A DNA stretch of 64,000 nt, taken from positions 5,957,001-6,021,000 of the forward strand of contig OU015567.1 in NCBI GenBank assembly GCA_907165135.1, read 5' to 3'. The stretch comes from Oikopleura dioica. Taxonomy: Eukaryota; Chordata; Appendicularia; Copelata; Oikopleuridae. Below the pieces are notes generated by a model. That model made no database searches. It saw nothing but the letters and a program-made list of their open reading frames with translations, and was not told the origin of the DNA. Each line of letters begins with the position of its first letter. The stretch's first letter is position 1. The position numbers and the translations under genes were made by a program. Shown here piece by piece: positions 34,063 through 42,555 of this stretch.

Positions 34063-34881
34063 GTGAAGAAGAAGCGACCAGGAAAGGCTTATTTCGCTTC
34101 GGCTACCATCATTACGGGCTCTAAAAGTTTTGACGTATCGATGGAAGTCGACAGCGGAGCCGAGTCCTCCTGTCTGTCCGCTGCTTACGTTCCCGACGAA
34201 TTTCTCCAGATGCTGAAGCCCTGTCCCTTCAAGGTCACCGGTTTCAGCCCAAATATTCCCGCCGAGCAGCCGATGGGTATCCTTCCCTGCCGCTTATCAT
34301 TCAATGGTGGCCCTGCATTCTCCCTGAATCTCACCATTATGCCAGGCAGTAAATACCCAAGTCTACTGGGCCGCGATATACTAGAGAATGCGATGACGGA
34401 CAGCTTCACAGTCGACAATAAGAATCGTACTCTCTCATTTTGCTACAACGAAGCCTTCACACAAACTGAGACTCAAGTGGTGAAGCTGGACGGAGTGAAG
34501 CGGACCAAAATCAAGAAATACTTGACTACTAGATCAGCGGTCAAGGATAGCGATCGATCCCGCACTCAACCGCCACCAAAAGTCCCAAAGCTGGACGCAC
34601 CTAACAAGAACGCAGCCAGGTGCCCCATTCAGCTAGCGAAGCAAAAACTCGGAATTACCCTACCAGCAAACGCCGACCCGGGGCAAAAGAAGGTGGTCGC
34701 CGAGCTGTGTTTGGAATTCGACGACAGATTCGGCTGCGACGGTCAAAAATGGGTGAATTCCCGTTCGAGATCGAAATCCCGACTGATGGTACGAGTCGAA
34801 ACATCAGTCAACACCCGATTCCGCAAGCTTTTCATGGCCAGGTCACTGATCACATCTCCGAACTGCTCGATACGAAAATAA
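34063..34881 (+). CDS. Retrotransposon protease frame
   Basis: Aspartic protease region with the catalytic VDSGAESSCLS (D-S-G triad) and a downstream LLGRDIL, the usual hydrophobic flap-end motif of retropepsins. It is in the -1 phase relative to gag, and its reading frame stays open from upstream of 34063. Protein continuity moves to another -1 frame at about 34745-34749 (in CAAAAATGG), so this frame is meaningful only up to there. Confidence 0.75.
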   Translation: MKKKRPGKAYFASATIITGSKSFDVSMEVDSGAESSCLSAAYVPDEFLQMLKPCPFKVTGFSPNIPAEQPMGILPCRLSFNGGPAFSLNLTIMPGSKYPSLLGRDILENAMTDSFTVDNKNRTLSFCYNEAFTQTETQVVKLDGVKRTKIKKYLTTRSAVKDSDRSRTQPPPKVPKLDAPNKNAARCPIQLAKQKLGITLPANADPGQKKVVAELCLEFDDRFGCDGQKWVNSRSRSKSRLMVRVETSVNTRFRKLFMARSLITSPNCSIRK

Positions 34882-37433
34882 TAGAAGAGATCAAGGACCA
34901 GAAAGGGTTTAATAGCCCCGTTCTGCCAATCCCTAAGAAATCTGGGGAAATGCGCTTCTGCATCAACTACAAGAACAGCTTGAACAAATGCCTCTCCGAC
35001 AAATCCGACCCATATCATCTTCCGAGCATGGAGGATACGATCGCGAACATTGGACCGGGCAACAAGTATTTCGCCACAGTTGATTTGCGGAGCGGATATT
35101 GGCAGTGCCCTATTAAGAAAAGCGATAGGTATAAGACTTCCTTCCAGTGGGGTGGGAAATCTTACGCCTTCTGCAGATTACCTTTCGGTTATCGATGCTC
35201 GGGGAATATATTCTCGCGCGTCGTAAACACGATTCTCGACTCAAGCCCCACCAGGAAGAAGATGCTTTCTTATATCGATGACATAGTATGTTTTGGGAAG
35301 TCTTTCAGCTGCTATTACAACACTCTCCGAAACCTATTCATCGCGCTCCGCAAGTTTAACGCTAAACTCAAGGGCGAAAAGTGCTCTTTCCTACAATCAG
35401 AAGCTCACTTTTTGGGCCGAATCATCAACGAAGAAGGAATCAAACCGGACCCTGCGCAAGTCTCCGCCCTTCGTCAGATGAAACCCCCACGCTCCCAAAA
35501 GGAGTTAGCTTCATTAATCGGGTCATTGAATTGGATCCGAGGTTTTCTAGAAACAAAAATGGGCGAAGCTATTTCATCCGGTTGCTTCTCGAGCAGAATG
35601 AAACCCATAAACGATGTTCGAAATTCGGCGAACGAAACAAATTGTTTCAAGTGGACCAAAGAAGCGGATTTGGCGCTCAAGGAAATTCAACGACGACTCT
35701 CCGAGACTCCTGTCATAAGCTTTCCTAACTTTGACGAGTCTTTTCACCTCTACACAGACGCGAGCCTGTACGCAGCGGGTGGTGTTCTGCTACAAGAGTA
35801 TGGCGGGAGAGTGCACCTAGTAAGCGCGATTTCCCACACCTTCAACAAAGCTGAAAGAAAATGGAACACTTCAGAAAAGGAAATGTTTAGCATTGTCTGG
35901 TGCTGCGAGCGACTGGAAAAGCTCCTGAAAGGTAGATTCTTTCAGATTCACACAGACCACAGATCTTTGATCTTCCTACACAAAAAGAAGTTCAAGAATT
36001 CTAAAATAAGCCGATGGCAAAGCCGATTGGAAGAATTCGATTTTCACATTGTCTACATCAAGGGATCAGAAAATCAATTCGCCGATTTTATGAGCCGCAG
36101 ACCTGGCGAGGACGACAAATCACTTGGATACGACTCTGAGTTTCCCGTTGGTCGCGAGTACGAAATCGACAAGAATTCACCAGTACGTGTCTTCGTCCCT
36201 TTCTGGAACGAAAATCAGTTTCCGGAGAAAATCACTTTATCAGAGGTGAAGATACATAAGGTAAACGTCAAGGCTATCGCGGCGCCAATGGAGATTCCGT
36301 TGGTGTCAGCGAATTATAATAACATTCTGGACTATCAAAGGGAGGACTCTGCTCTGAGTGCAATCATCACTTTTCTGGAATCTGGTAAGGAGCCACTGGA
36401 CATAAAATCGCTGGTGAAGGACTCCGACCACCGACAATCGTCTCTACTCAAGATGGAAAAAGCTCTGTTCCTGGATAACACTACCGGGTGCTTGATGTGT
36501 CAATTCAAATCTGGCGCGCGGGCGGTGGTACCGGAAGCGGTAAAAAGTCACTTTCTCTTTCTAGCTCACGACTTGTCCGGTCATCTGGGCGAGCCGCGGA
36601 CTTTAGAGCGATTAGAGGACGTTTGGTGGCCTTCATTTCAAGACGATGTTTCTAACTACGTCCACAGCTGCGTCCCTTGCCTACGCAGAAAAGGATCTGC
36701 TGGAACTCGTACCAAACCGCCACTTGGAACCCTTCGTCGTGGAAAAACAGCTGGCGAATCGATTCAGATCGATTTCGCTTGTATGCCTCCCGCTGGCGGA
36801 TTCAAGTATTATTTGGTGGTGGCGGACACTTTCTCTCGCTACACTTGGTGCATTCCGACGCGGTCCGACACTGCTATCTGCGCTGCAAAAGCGCTCATCT
36901 ACAAGGTCTTCCTTCCCATGGATTTCTTGCCGAAACATCTACACAGTGACAGAGGTACCCACTTCTGCGCAAGCGTGATTGACGAAATGTGTAAGCTTAA
37001 CCAGATAAAACATACAATAAGTACCGCATTTCACCCTCAATCAAACGCTTTCGCAGAAAGAGCGAATCGGACTATCAAAAACAGTCTATTCTGCATGGTC
37101 AACTCATCTTCCGGTCGAAAAACTTGGGCCGACTGCGTTCCCCACGTGATGCGCGCGCTCAATAGTGTGAAAAACAAAAGCACGAAAATTTCACCGCGAG
37201 AAGTTTGGTTTGGCCGAAAAAGTACTTTCACCCACTCTACTGGCGCAGAAATGACAGCGGAAACACCTCAGGTGTTTGGTCTCAATGTGGGAGCTTTAGC
37301 GAAATCGGCGGAAGCCATTGTGAAAACTGCGATGGAAGCTGCTGACCGAGCCATGGAGCACAGGCTGAAAAACGAGCCTAAGCCGAGACCAATCCCGCTG
37401 GCGCTGTCGTGTACATTAAGCGAGAAAACCTGA
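34749..37433 (+). CDS. pol: Retrotransposon reverse transcriptase, RNase H and integrase
   Basis: In order: RT with FNSPVLPIPKKSGEMRFCI, ATVDLRSGYWQ, LPFGYRCSGNIFSRV and the YIDDIV active site; RNase H with YTDASLYAAGG and IHTDHRSLI; an HHCC zinc region (AHDLSGHLG ... CVPCLRRKG); and the integrase core with catalytic D, D and E in IQIDFACMPP, LHSDRGTHF and FHPQSNAFAERANRTIKN. The integrase C-terminal part shifts again to the -1 phase near 37385-37405. Catalytic residues are intact, but this copy has three phase changes in all. Confidence 0.88.
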   Translation: MGEFPFEIEIPTDGTSRNISQHPIPQAFHGQVTDHISELLDTKIIEEIKDQKGFNSPVLPIPKKSGEMRFCINYKNSLNKCLSDKSDPYHLPSMEDTIANIGPGNKYFATVDLRSGYWQCPIKKSDRYKTSFQWGGKSYAFCRLPFGYRCSGNIFSRVVNTILDSSPTRKKMLSYIDDIVCFGKSFSCYYNTLRNLFIALRKFNAKLKGEKCSFLQSEAHFLGRIINEEGIKPDPAQVSALRQMKPPRSQKELASLIGSLNWIRGFLETKMGEAISSGCFSSRMKPINDVRNSANETNCFKWTKEADLALKEIQRRLSETPVISFPNFDESFHLYTDASLYAAGGVLLQEYGGRVHLVSAISHTFNKAERKWNTSEKEMFSIVWCCERLEKLLKGRFFQIHTDHRSLIFLHKKKFKNSKISRWQSRLEEFDFHIVYIKGSENQFADFMSRRPGEDDKSLGYDSEFPVGREYEIDKNSPVRVFVPFWNENQFPEKITLSEVKIHKVNVKAIAAPMEIPLVSANYNNILDYQREDSALSAIITFLESGKEPLDIKSLVKDSDHRQSSLLKMEKALFLDNTTGCLMCQFKSGARAVVPEAVKSHFLFLAHDLSGHLGEPRTLERLEDVWWPSFQDDVSNYVHSCVPCLRRKGSAGTRTKPPLGTLRRGKTAGESIQIDFACMPPAGGFKYYLVVADTFSRYTWCIPTRSDTAICAAKALIYKVFLPMDFLPKHLHSDRGTHFCASVIDEMCKLNQIKHTISTAFHPQSNAFAERANRTIKNSLFCMVNSSSGRKTWADCVPHVMRALNSVKNKSTKISPREVWFGRKSTFTHSTGAEMTAETPQVFGLNVGALAKSAEAIVKTAMEAADRAMEHRLKNEPKPRPIPLALSCTLSEKT

Positions 37434-37630
37434 CCGACGCTAAAAGCAAGAAGGAACGCTGGGTAGGTCCCCTGAAAGCCGTTTCGAGCAACGACTGGGT
37501 CGTCATGGTCGAAGATAAAAAGGACAACGTGATTTCATCCATCGAGAACACGTGGTTCACGCCGCAGAACGAAATCACGACTTACGCTGGATTGATTACT
37601 ACGAGGCCGAGTACGTATTCCCACATTTAA
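37409..37630 (+). CDS. Integrase C-terminal segment in a shifted frame
   Basis: VYIKRENLTDAKSKKERWVG followed by GPLKAV is the GPY/F-type C-terminal domain of Ty3/gypsy integrases. It is in the -1 phase relative to the main pol frame, so it is a real continuation after a frame change or an error, not a separate gene. Confidence 0.6.
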   Translation: MYIKRENLTDAKSKKERWVGPLKAVSSNDWVVMVEDKKDNVISSIENTWFTPQNEITTYAGLITTRPSTYSHI

Positions 37631-37747
37631 CCGAAATCGTTAAGTCGAAAGTCCCACAAAATCGCCTGTTCCTACTTCCAAACCGATGGAAAAGTCCGGG
37701 TCGAAGTCGCATGGGGGAGGAAATCTTCTCAGGTCGCGTCGACTCCG

Positions 37748-38224
37748 ATGGTTGCTATGGAAAAACCGCCAAGATCATCTCTATCACCTATTTTGGAAAG
37801 TAGACGCCGATTGGACATGGAAAATCTGGGAGATACAACCGCTACATCTATTTTGGACTCGTCGGTAGCTCCAGCCGAGCCGTCAGATCGCTGGTACTCT
37901 GGTGGTACTCTTTATGAAACTGCCGAGGACATGTCAGCTGATGCTACAGTGATTTCGGAGGTTGCTGCGCCCGACAATAGCCATATGTCAGTCGATAAAC
38001 ATAATTCAACAGTAGTTGAGGGCTCAGCAACTGAAAACAGCAAGAAAAGAACCCGTCCAAAGTCTTCACCAGATCGTCAATACTCAGCCGGCGCCGATCC
38101 GAATGCGACTTTAACCGAAGTTGGAGCAGCTCATCTCCCGAAACATACAAAACGAGCACACCGTGAAACGAGGCCCGTCGAACCTCTAAACATCGGCACA
38201 AACTCGGGTCAGTCATACGACTAA
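37748..38224 (+). CDS. Extra 3' frame of the retrotransposon, unrecognised
   Basis: 158-residue open frame between integrase and the 3' LTR. It is Ser/Thr-rich and acidic at the start (ENLGDTTATSILDSSVAPAE), then basic (SKKRTRPKSSPDRQYS). No signal peptide, transmembrane segment or glycoprotein-like cysteine pattern, so I do not call it env. It could be a pol tail in another frame or an accessory protein. Confidence 0.35.
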   Translation: MVAMEKPPRSSLSPILESRRRLDMENLGDTTATSILDSSVAPAEPSDRWYSGGTLYETAEDMSADATVISEVAAPDNSHMSVDKHNSTVVEGSATENSKKRTRPKSSPDRQYSAGADPNATLTEVGAAHLPKHTKRAHRETRPVEPLNIGTNSGQSYD

Positions 38225-38531
38225 GCGCAAGTACTGCCCCACTCAGGTCCCCTATTCATCGACCGGGGCCTGAAAAGGTACGGAAATTATCACAGTTTAC
38301 CGTCGCCGACGTATTTTGAGTTCTTCTACATGTGCAGCTACTCCTTCATGTCATCACCGCTCGGACATCACGAAAACTTCGCATCTGATTCAAGCTTTTT
38401 CCCAAAAAGGGTTTTTAACGCGAATCAGACTGCCTCGACGTTTCGAACCTGCCATGTTACTCATCTTACGCTTATACTCCTGCAAAAATCACACACTTTG
38501 GCCTTAGAGGACGTTTCAGTCTCATGGGGGT

Positions 38532-38786
38532 ATTGGGATCTTAGATTCGTTAGACTCCCTCGTCCCCTAAGGTCACTTGCTTATCTAGATCGAGCTTTGC
38601 TCGGTCGCCGCCGTGTATTTCTCTTCATTCGGTAATTCACGCAGTTCGTGAATTAACCTCTATTTTACTCCAGCTCGAAATACAGACGTCAAAGATACTT
38701 TACTCGTTTTCTTCACTCGTCCAGATATAGAGAGCAGGCAAACTACGCTAGAAGTGGGAGATTCAGCAGAAGCTAGGATCCCTTCA
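38532..38786 (+). repeat. 3' LTR
   Basis: 255 bp, same ends as the 5' LTR, preceded by a short purine run (ATGGGGG) that may be the polypurine tract, and followed by the CAGAT duplication and the rest of NTF2 exon 2. Confidence 0.93.
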
Positions 38787-39117
38787 CAGATCAAAGCTGC
38801 ATGACTTTCGAAGGAGCCCAGTTTCAAGGAAAACAACCGATTATCGACAAGCTGACGAGCTTGCCCTTCAAGCAGGTCAATCACCAGATCACTACTGTCG
38901 ACTCGCAGCCGATCATCGGAGTCGACGACAACCAGGTTAGCTCCATCCTTTTTCTTTTGTCCGATCCTTCAATCAGGCCTGTTGCGTGATGGTGACCGGC
39001 CAGCTGAAAACCGACGACGATCCACCCCACAGTTTCCATCAATCGTTCGTCCTCCGGCCCGCCGGTGGCTCTTTCGTCGTTGCCAACGATATCTTCAGAC
39101 TTGCCCTACACAACTAA

Positions 39118-39590
39118 CCCCAAAGCTCAAGCAAAAACTCTTCCAATCGTTGTCGATTGAAAAATAATCGTCCAAAAGTCTAGCTCGATCAAATGATCAT
39201 CGAGATTTAATTCCCTCTATGATACTACTCAGCCCTCAACCCTCCAACTACTAACATGTGTTCAAGCATCCTTCAGTTACAGTCACAGTCCCAGTACTAC
39301 AAGCAAACCTTCCTGTATTTTGAAACAAACATGTGCCTGAAAACATAGTTCATTGTCTACTACTATTTTGAATTTACCGCACCCCAATTCGAGATTCATT
39401 TTTTCCCACCACCTCTCCATCCTTCCTCGCAGAAACTAGTTCCTGCTTCATAGACATTCTATTTAAAATTGTTCAGTATTTTTTATTCTTTAATTTTTGG
39501 CGCCCCAAACATTTGAAACTGTTTTAAATCGTGTGAACCTAACTTTCTTTATTCACAATTTTTGTTATTTAGGATGATAAAAGGTTGACG
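39118..39590. other. Intergenic, no gene seen
   Basis: AT-rich 473-bp spacer between NTF2 and SNX14. It ends in TTTTTGTTATTTAG (to 39572), a possible trans-splice acceptor 18 bases before the SNX14 ATG. Confidence 0.5.
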
Positions 39591-42345
39591 ATGATTTCGT
39601 TGCTGGCAATTTTGGCGGTGGTTATTTTGTACTCTGCTTATCACTCGATTACTGGGCTGATTTCTGCATGTATAATATGCTTCTACATCAGCTATCAGTA
39701 TATGAAGCACATCGAAAGCAGCCTCAAACGAAATAAAAACGATTCTCGGAAAAATGAAGCGCCAAAAGTGCCAATTCAAACGGCTTTCAAATTCGAACTT
39801 GGGAAGTCACCGCAGAGTCCTCTCTTTCCGAAGCTTTTTCCGATCTTTTCGACGAAATCTTGCGGCAGTACGTGCACATCTGGTACGATTACATAACTAC
39901 TTCGCAGCTGTTCGTGGCGGAAATTCGCGCAGTTCTCCGAAACATCGTCGCTGTCATTTACGGGCGAGCTTTGGTGGCCGATTGGAGTCGATTGAAAAGC
40001 GAGACGATTCCGAAAGTGAGCTCCTTGGCCGCCTTTTATATCGACTCTTCTAGCCAAGGAAATGGCGCCCTTTCGTCTTCGGAAATCATGCGAAGTCTGC
40101 CAGAAAACCAGCTTCATCCTGCGCTAAAATCGCTGCGCCACGAAGAAGCGCATTTGAAAACGAAGCTTCAGAAGATCGCTCCTTTTGCTTTTCCGTCCGT
40201 CAGTAATACGGGCGTTCAGGTCCTCTGCGACATTCTCGTAACAAATGTCATCATTCCTGGAATTAACTTGGCGACAGACAAAGAAATGGGCTACAGAATC
40301 GTGATCGAAGCAAATTCATCGCTGCGCAAGAAATTCCGAAAGGAACTCGTCAAACTCGGCCTGGACGAAAACGCGAATGAAATTCCGCCGATTTGGAAAA
40401 GGCGAAAATCGAACGCAAACAAGATCATTCTTTACGACTTTGGCAGCCGCGGTTTTGTCAAGACGGAAAAGTCCATCTTCGTTTTGAGCGTCCGGCAGAT
40501 TTTGGAAGATCATCAAATGTTTTACTCCTTCAAATGCTGGCTGCAAAAGTACCAGGCAGTTTCCCTCCTCAATTTTGTCCATAAATTCGAAGATTTTAAC
40601 CGCCGATTTTTCGGACACGTCGAATTCAGGGAAGAAGAGCTACAGTCATTCCACAAAGAACTCAGCAACCTAATGGATGTGCATTTTTCGAAAGGCCCGT
40701 GTTGCATTCCCATATCTTCCAAAATCATCGAAGGTTTGTCACTTACCACAAAATTGCGTAAGCCTACTCATCCCTTTAGATTTGAAAGCGATCGTGTTTG
40801 GGAAGCAGCAGTCGCACGAAAACCTCATCAAAGCGTCTCGCCCATTAACACTTGCGTACAACACTACTTTGTACTTGCTGGAAGAGTATTATCTGCCGGA
40901 CTTTTGCCATGGAATATTTTTTAATGACAGTAGCTTGGCCTGTGGACACGCTGCTTATGAAGTTATTGGGCCTCGTGATGCTCAGGTAAAGACCTTTCTG
41001 ATAAATCCATTTTGATTACTGAGTATAGCACGCAACGAGCAAATCCATTACCCGTTCTGCCTCGAACCTGAGCAACAGGAAAACCAACGCAAAGTATCAA
41101 AACAGCAACCCGCAAAAACAATCGAGCGAGGAAATGAATGGCTCCCAATCCGACGCTTTCAGCTTCACCGAATACTTCAGCAAGACCTCCGACGATCTGC
41201 AAACTGTTCGAGTGACGATTCCGCGAGTAGAGAGAGACGCAAAAGGAGAGTATGCTTTCGTCGTTGCTGTTGAAAGTTCGATAGAAGCTCTGGACTCGCA
41301 GCGGCATTACCAGCTCCGCTACTACCCGGAATTCTACGCGCTGGAAAGCAAGCTCAAGGAGTTTCATGGCACTCTCGGCTGTTCTCTTCCAACTCGACGG
41401 CTGATCCTCAGAACGGAAGAATATCACATCAATATTCGCTCAGAGCTTGAATCCTGGCTCCAGAAGATCATTACCCGTCCGGAATTGCGCCATTCTCGGC
41501 TGCTGCTTGATTTTATTCAAAATAATCAAAGGTGACTTTTTAATAGAGAGCGGGTCTCGCCTTCTCCGTTGAAAGAAGGGTTGACTCAACGCTTTTTAGT
41601 GAGAGCTTTGGTTCTGGCCTGATCGAGAGCAGCATAAACCTTAATCGCGTGACGCAACCACTTGACAAACTAATCTCCACGAAAAAGGCTCCTCGGCTTC
41701 TTGAAAGGTTCAATTTTCAACTCCTTCCATCATGATGATTTAATCCCTTTTCATAGTTTCGCGAATCGAGCAAAAATGCACTCCGCTATTCCCGATGAAA
41801 ATTACGTCGGGCCCAAAAACGCGGCAAAAGTTTACGAAGAAAAGCAAGCATCCTTTACTTACCTATCTGAATCCTCGTCCCTTTCCGTTTCTTCAACCTC
41901 TTCATCCCTCTCTTTCCAGTTTAACTCCAGGGAGGATAATTCGCTCGCCTGTTCCTTGTTCTCGTTATTTTCCGCTCATTTCTTTCCGCAAAAATTCTTC
42001 AAAAGTCTGATTTCTTCATTCCGCCATGTTCTCATTTTGCTCATCAAAGCGTCCACTCCTTCCAAACCAGAAGCGATTGAGAAAGAAACCGTCAAGCAAA
42101 CAATCGACTCATTGCTCGAGGGAATTTGCAGCATCGGCCTTGATACTCTCCAAGCCTCTAGCTCCAACACAGCTACAGTTACTCCCCCTCCCTCGCGACG
42201 AGACCAAGCAGTAGCTGCTTTGAAGTGGTGGCCGTTGAGCAAGTCGATAATGAAAATTGCCGAAGCGCCACTTTTGCTCAAGCAAATTTATTTTATTATT
42301 ATTGACGATGTTGTTTCCATCCTGTTCCCTGAAATTTCAAAGTAG
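39591..42345 (+). CDS. SNX14: Sorting nexin 14
   Basis: ER/lipid-droplet contact protein with TM, PXA, RGS-like, PX and nexin-C regions. The N-terminus has two hydrophobic segments (ISLLAILAVVILYSAYHSI, ITGLISACIICFYISYQYM). A 50-bp intron (39768-39817) then joins the PXA region (LSEAFSDLFDEILRQYVHIW, HPALKSLRHEEAHLKTKLQK). The RGS-like part has FNRRFFGHVEFREEELQSFH. The PX domain has YYPEFYALESKLKEFHGTLG and SELESWLQKIITRPELRHSR, close to SNX14's YLEFYVLESKLTEFHG. The C-terminal domain ends IYFIIIDDVVSILFPEISK at 42345, matching SNX14's LLDIVIQELFPELNK. Confidence 0.9.
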
Positions 42346-42555
42346 AAAGAGAATCGAGATTCTCTTCCTTGATTTCAACGTCTATCTTATCTTGTTTACT
42401 GTTTGCAGTATTGTATCAATATTTTTGGTGTTCATCTCATGCGACCATAAAAATCAACAAGCTCAGTACAGTCACGTTTCAGAATATGCCCAGTTGATAG
42501 TAGACAGCAAATACACAAAGCGAAAAAGAGTACTTTGGAACTATTCCGTCTGAAG

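Larger units (their letters stand above)
32307..38786 (+). mobile_element. Complete Ty3/gypsy-type LTR retrotransposon
   Basis: A 6,480-bp element with two 255-bp LTRs, flanked by the 5-bp direct repeat CAGAT (32302-32306 and 38787-38791). A primer-binding site TGGTATCAGAG starts two bases after the 5' LTR (32563-32573), of the initiator tRNA-Met type. Order: gag, protease, reverse transcriptase, RNase H, integrase, then an extra 3' frame. That pol order is the Ty3/gypsy (Metaviridae) order; larvaceans carry Tor elements of this group. The two LTRs look identical by eye, so the insertion is young. It sits in the sense direction within NTF2 exon 2. Confidence 0.95.
32173..39117 (+). pseudogene. 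NUTF2: Nuclear transport factor 2, split by an LTR retrotransposon
   Basis: NTF2 imports RanGDP into the nucleus. Exon 1 (32173-32233) encodes MSFEEMGKAFVGFYYPTF. Exon 2 starts at 32275 (DRAKLADMYTD) and is cut at 32306 by a 6,480-bp retroelement, then resumes after the duplicated CAGAT with QSCMTFEGAQFQGKQP and LPFKQVNHQITTVDSQP up to 38935. Exon 3 (38977-39117) encodes ACCVMVTGQLKTDDDPPHSF and VANDIFRLALHN. All NTF2 blocks are present and intact, so the break is due only to the insertion. This allele cannot make normal NTF2 unless the element is removed. The gene is essential in other eukaryotes, so another copy or an intact allele is expected. Confidence 0.9.

Noticed and set aside
37552-37803. 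Alternative frame after the integrase tail (MVHAAERNHDLRW)
   Set aside because: It overlaps the recognised integrase C-terminal segment in another phase and has no motif. It could be real if further frame changes occur, but I cannot support it.
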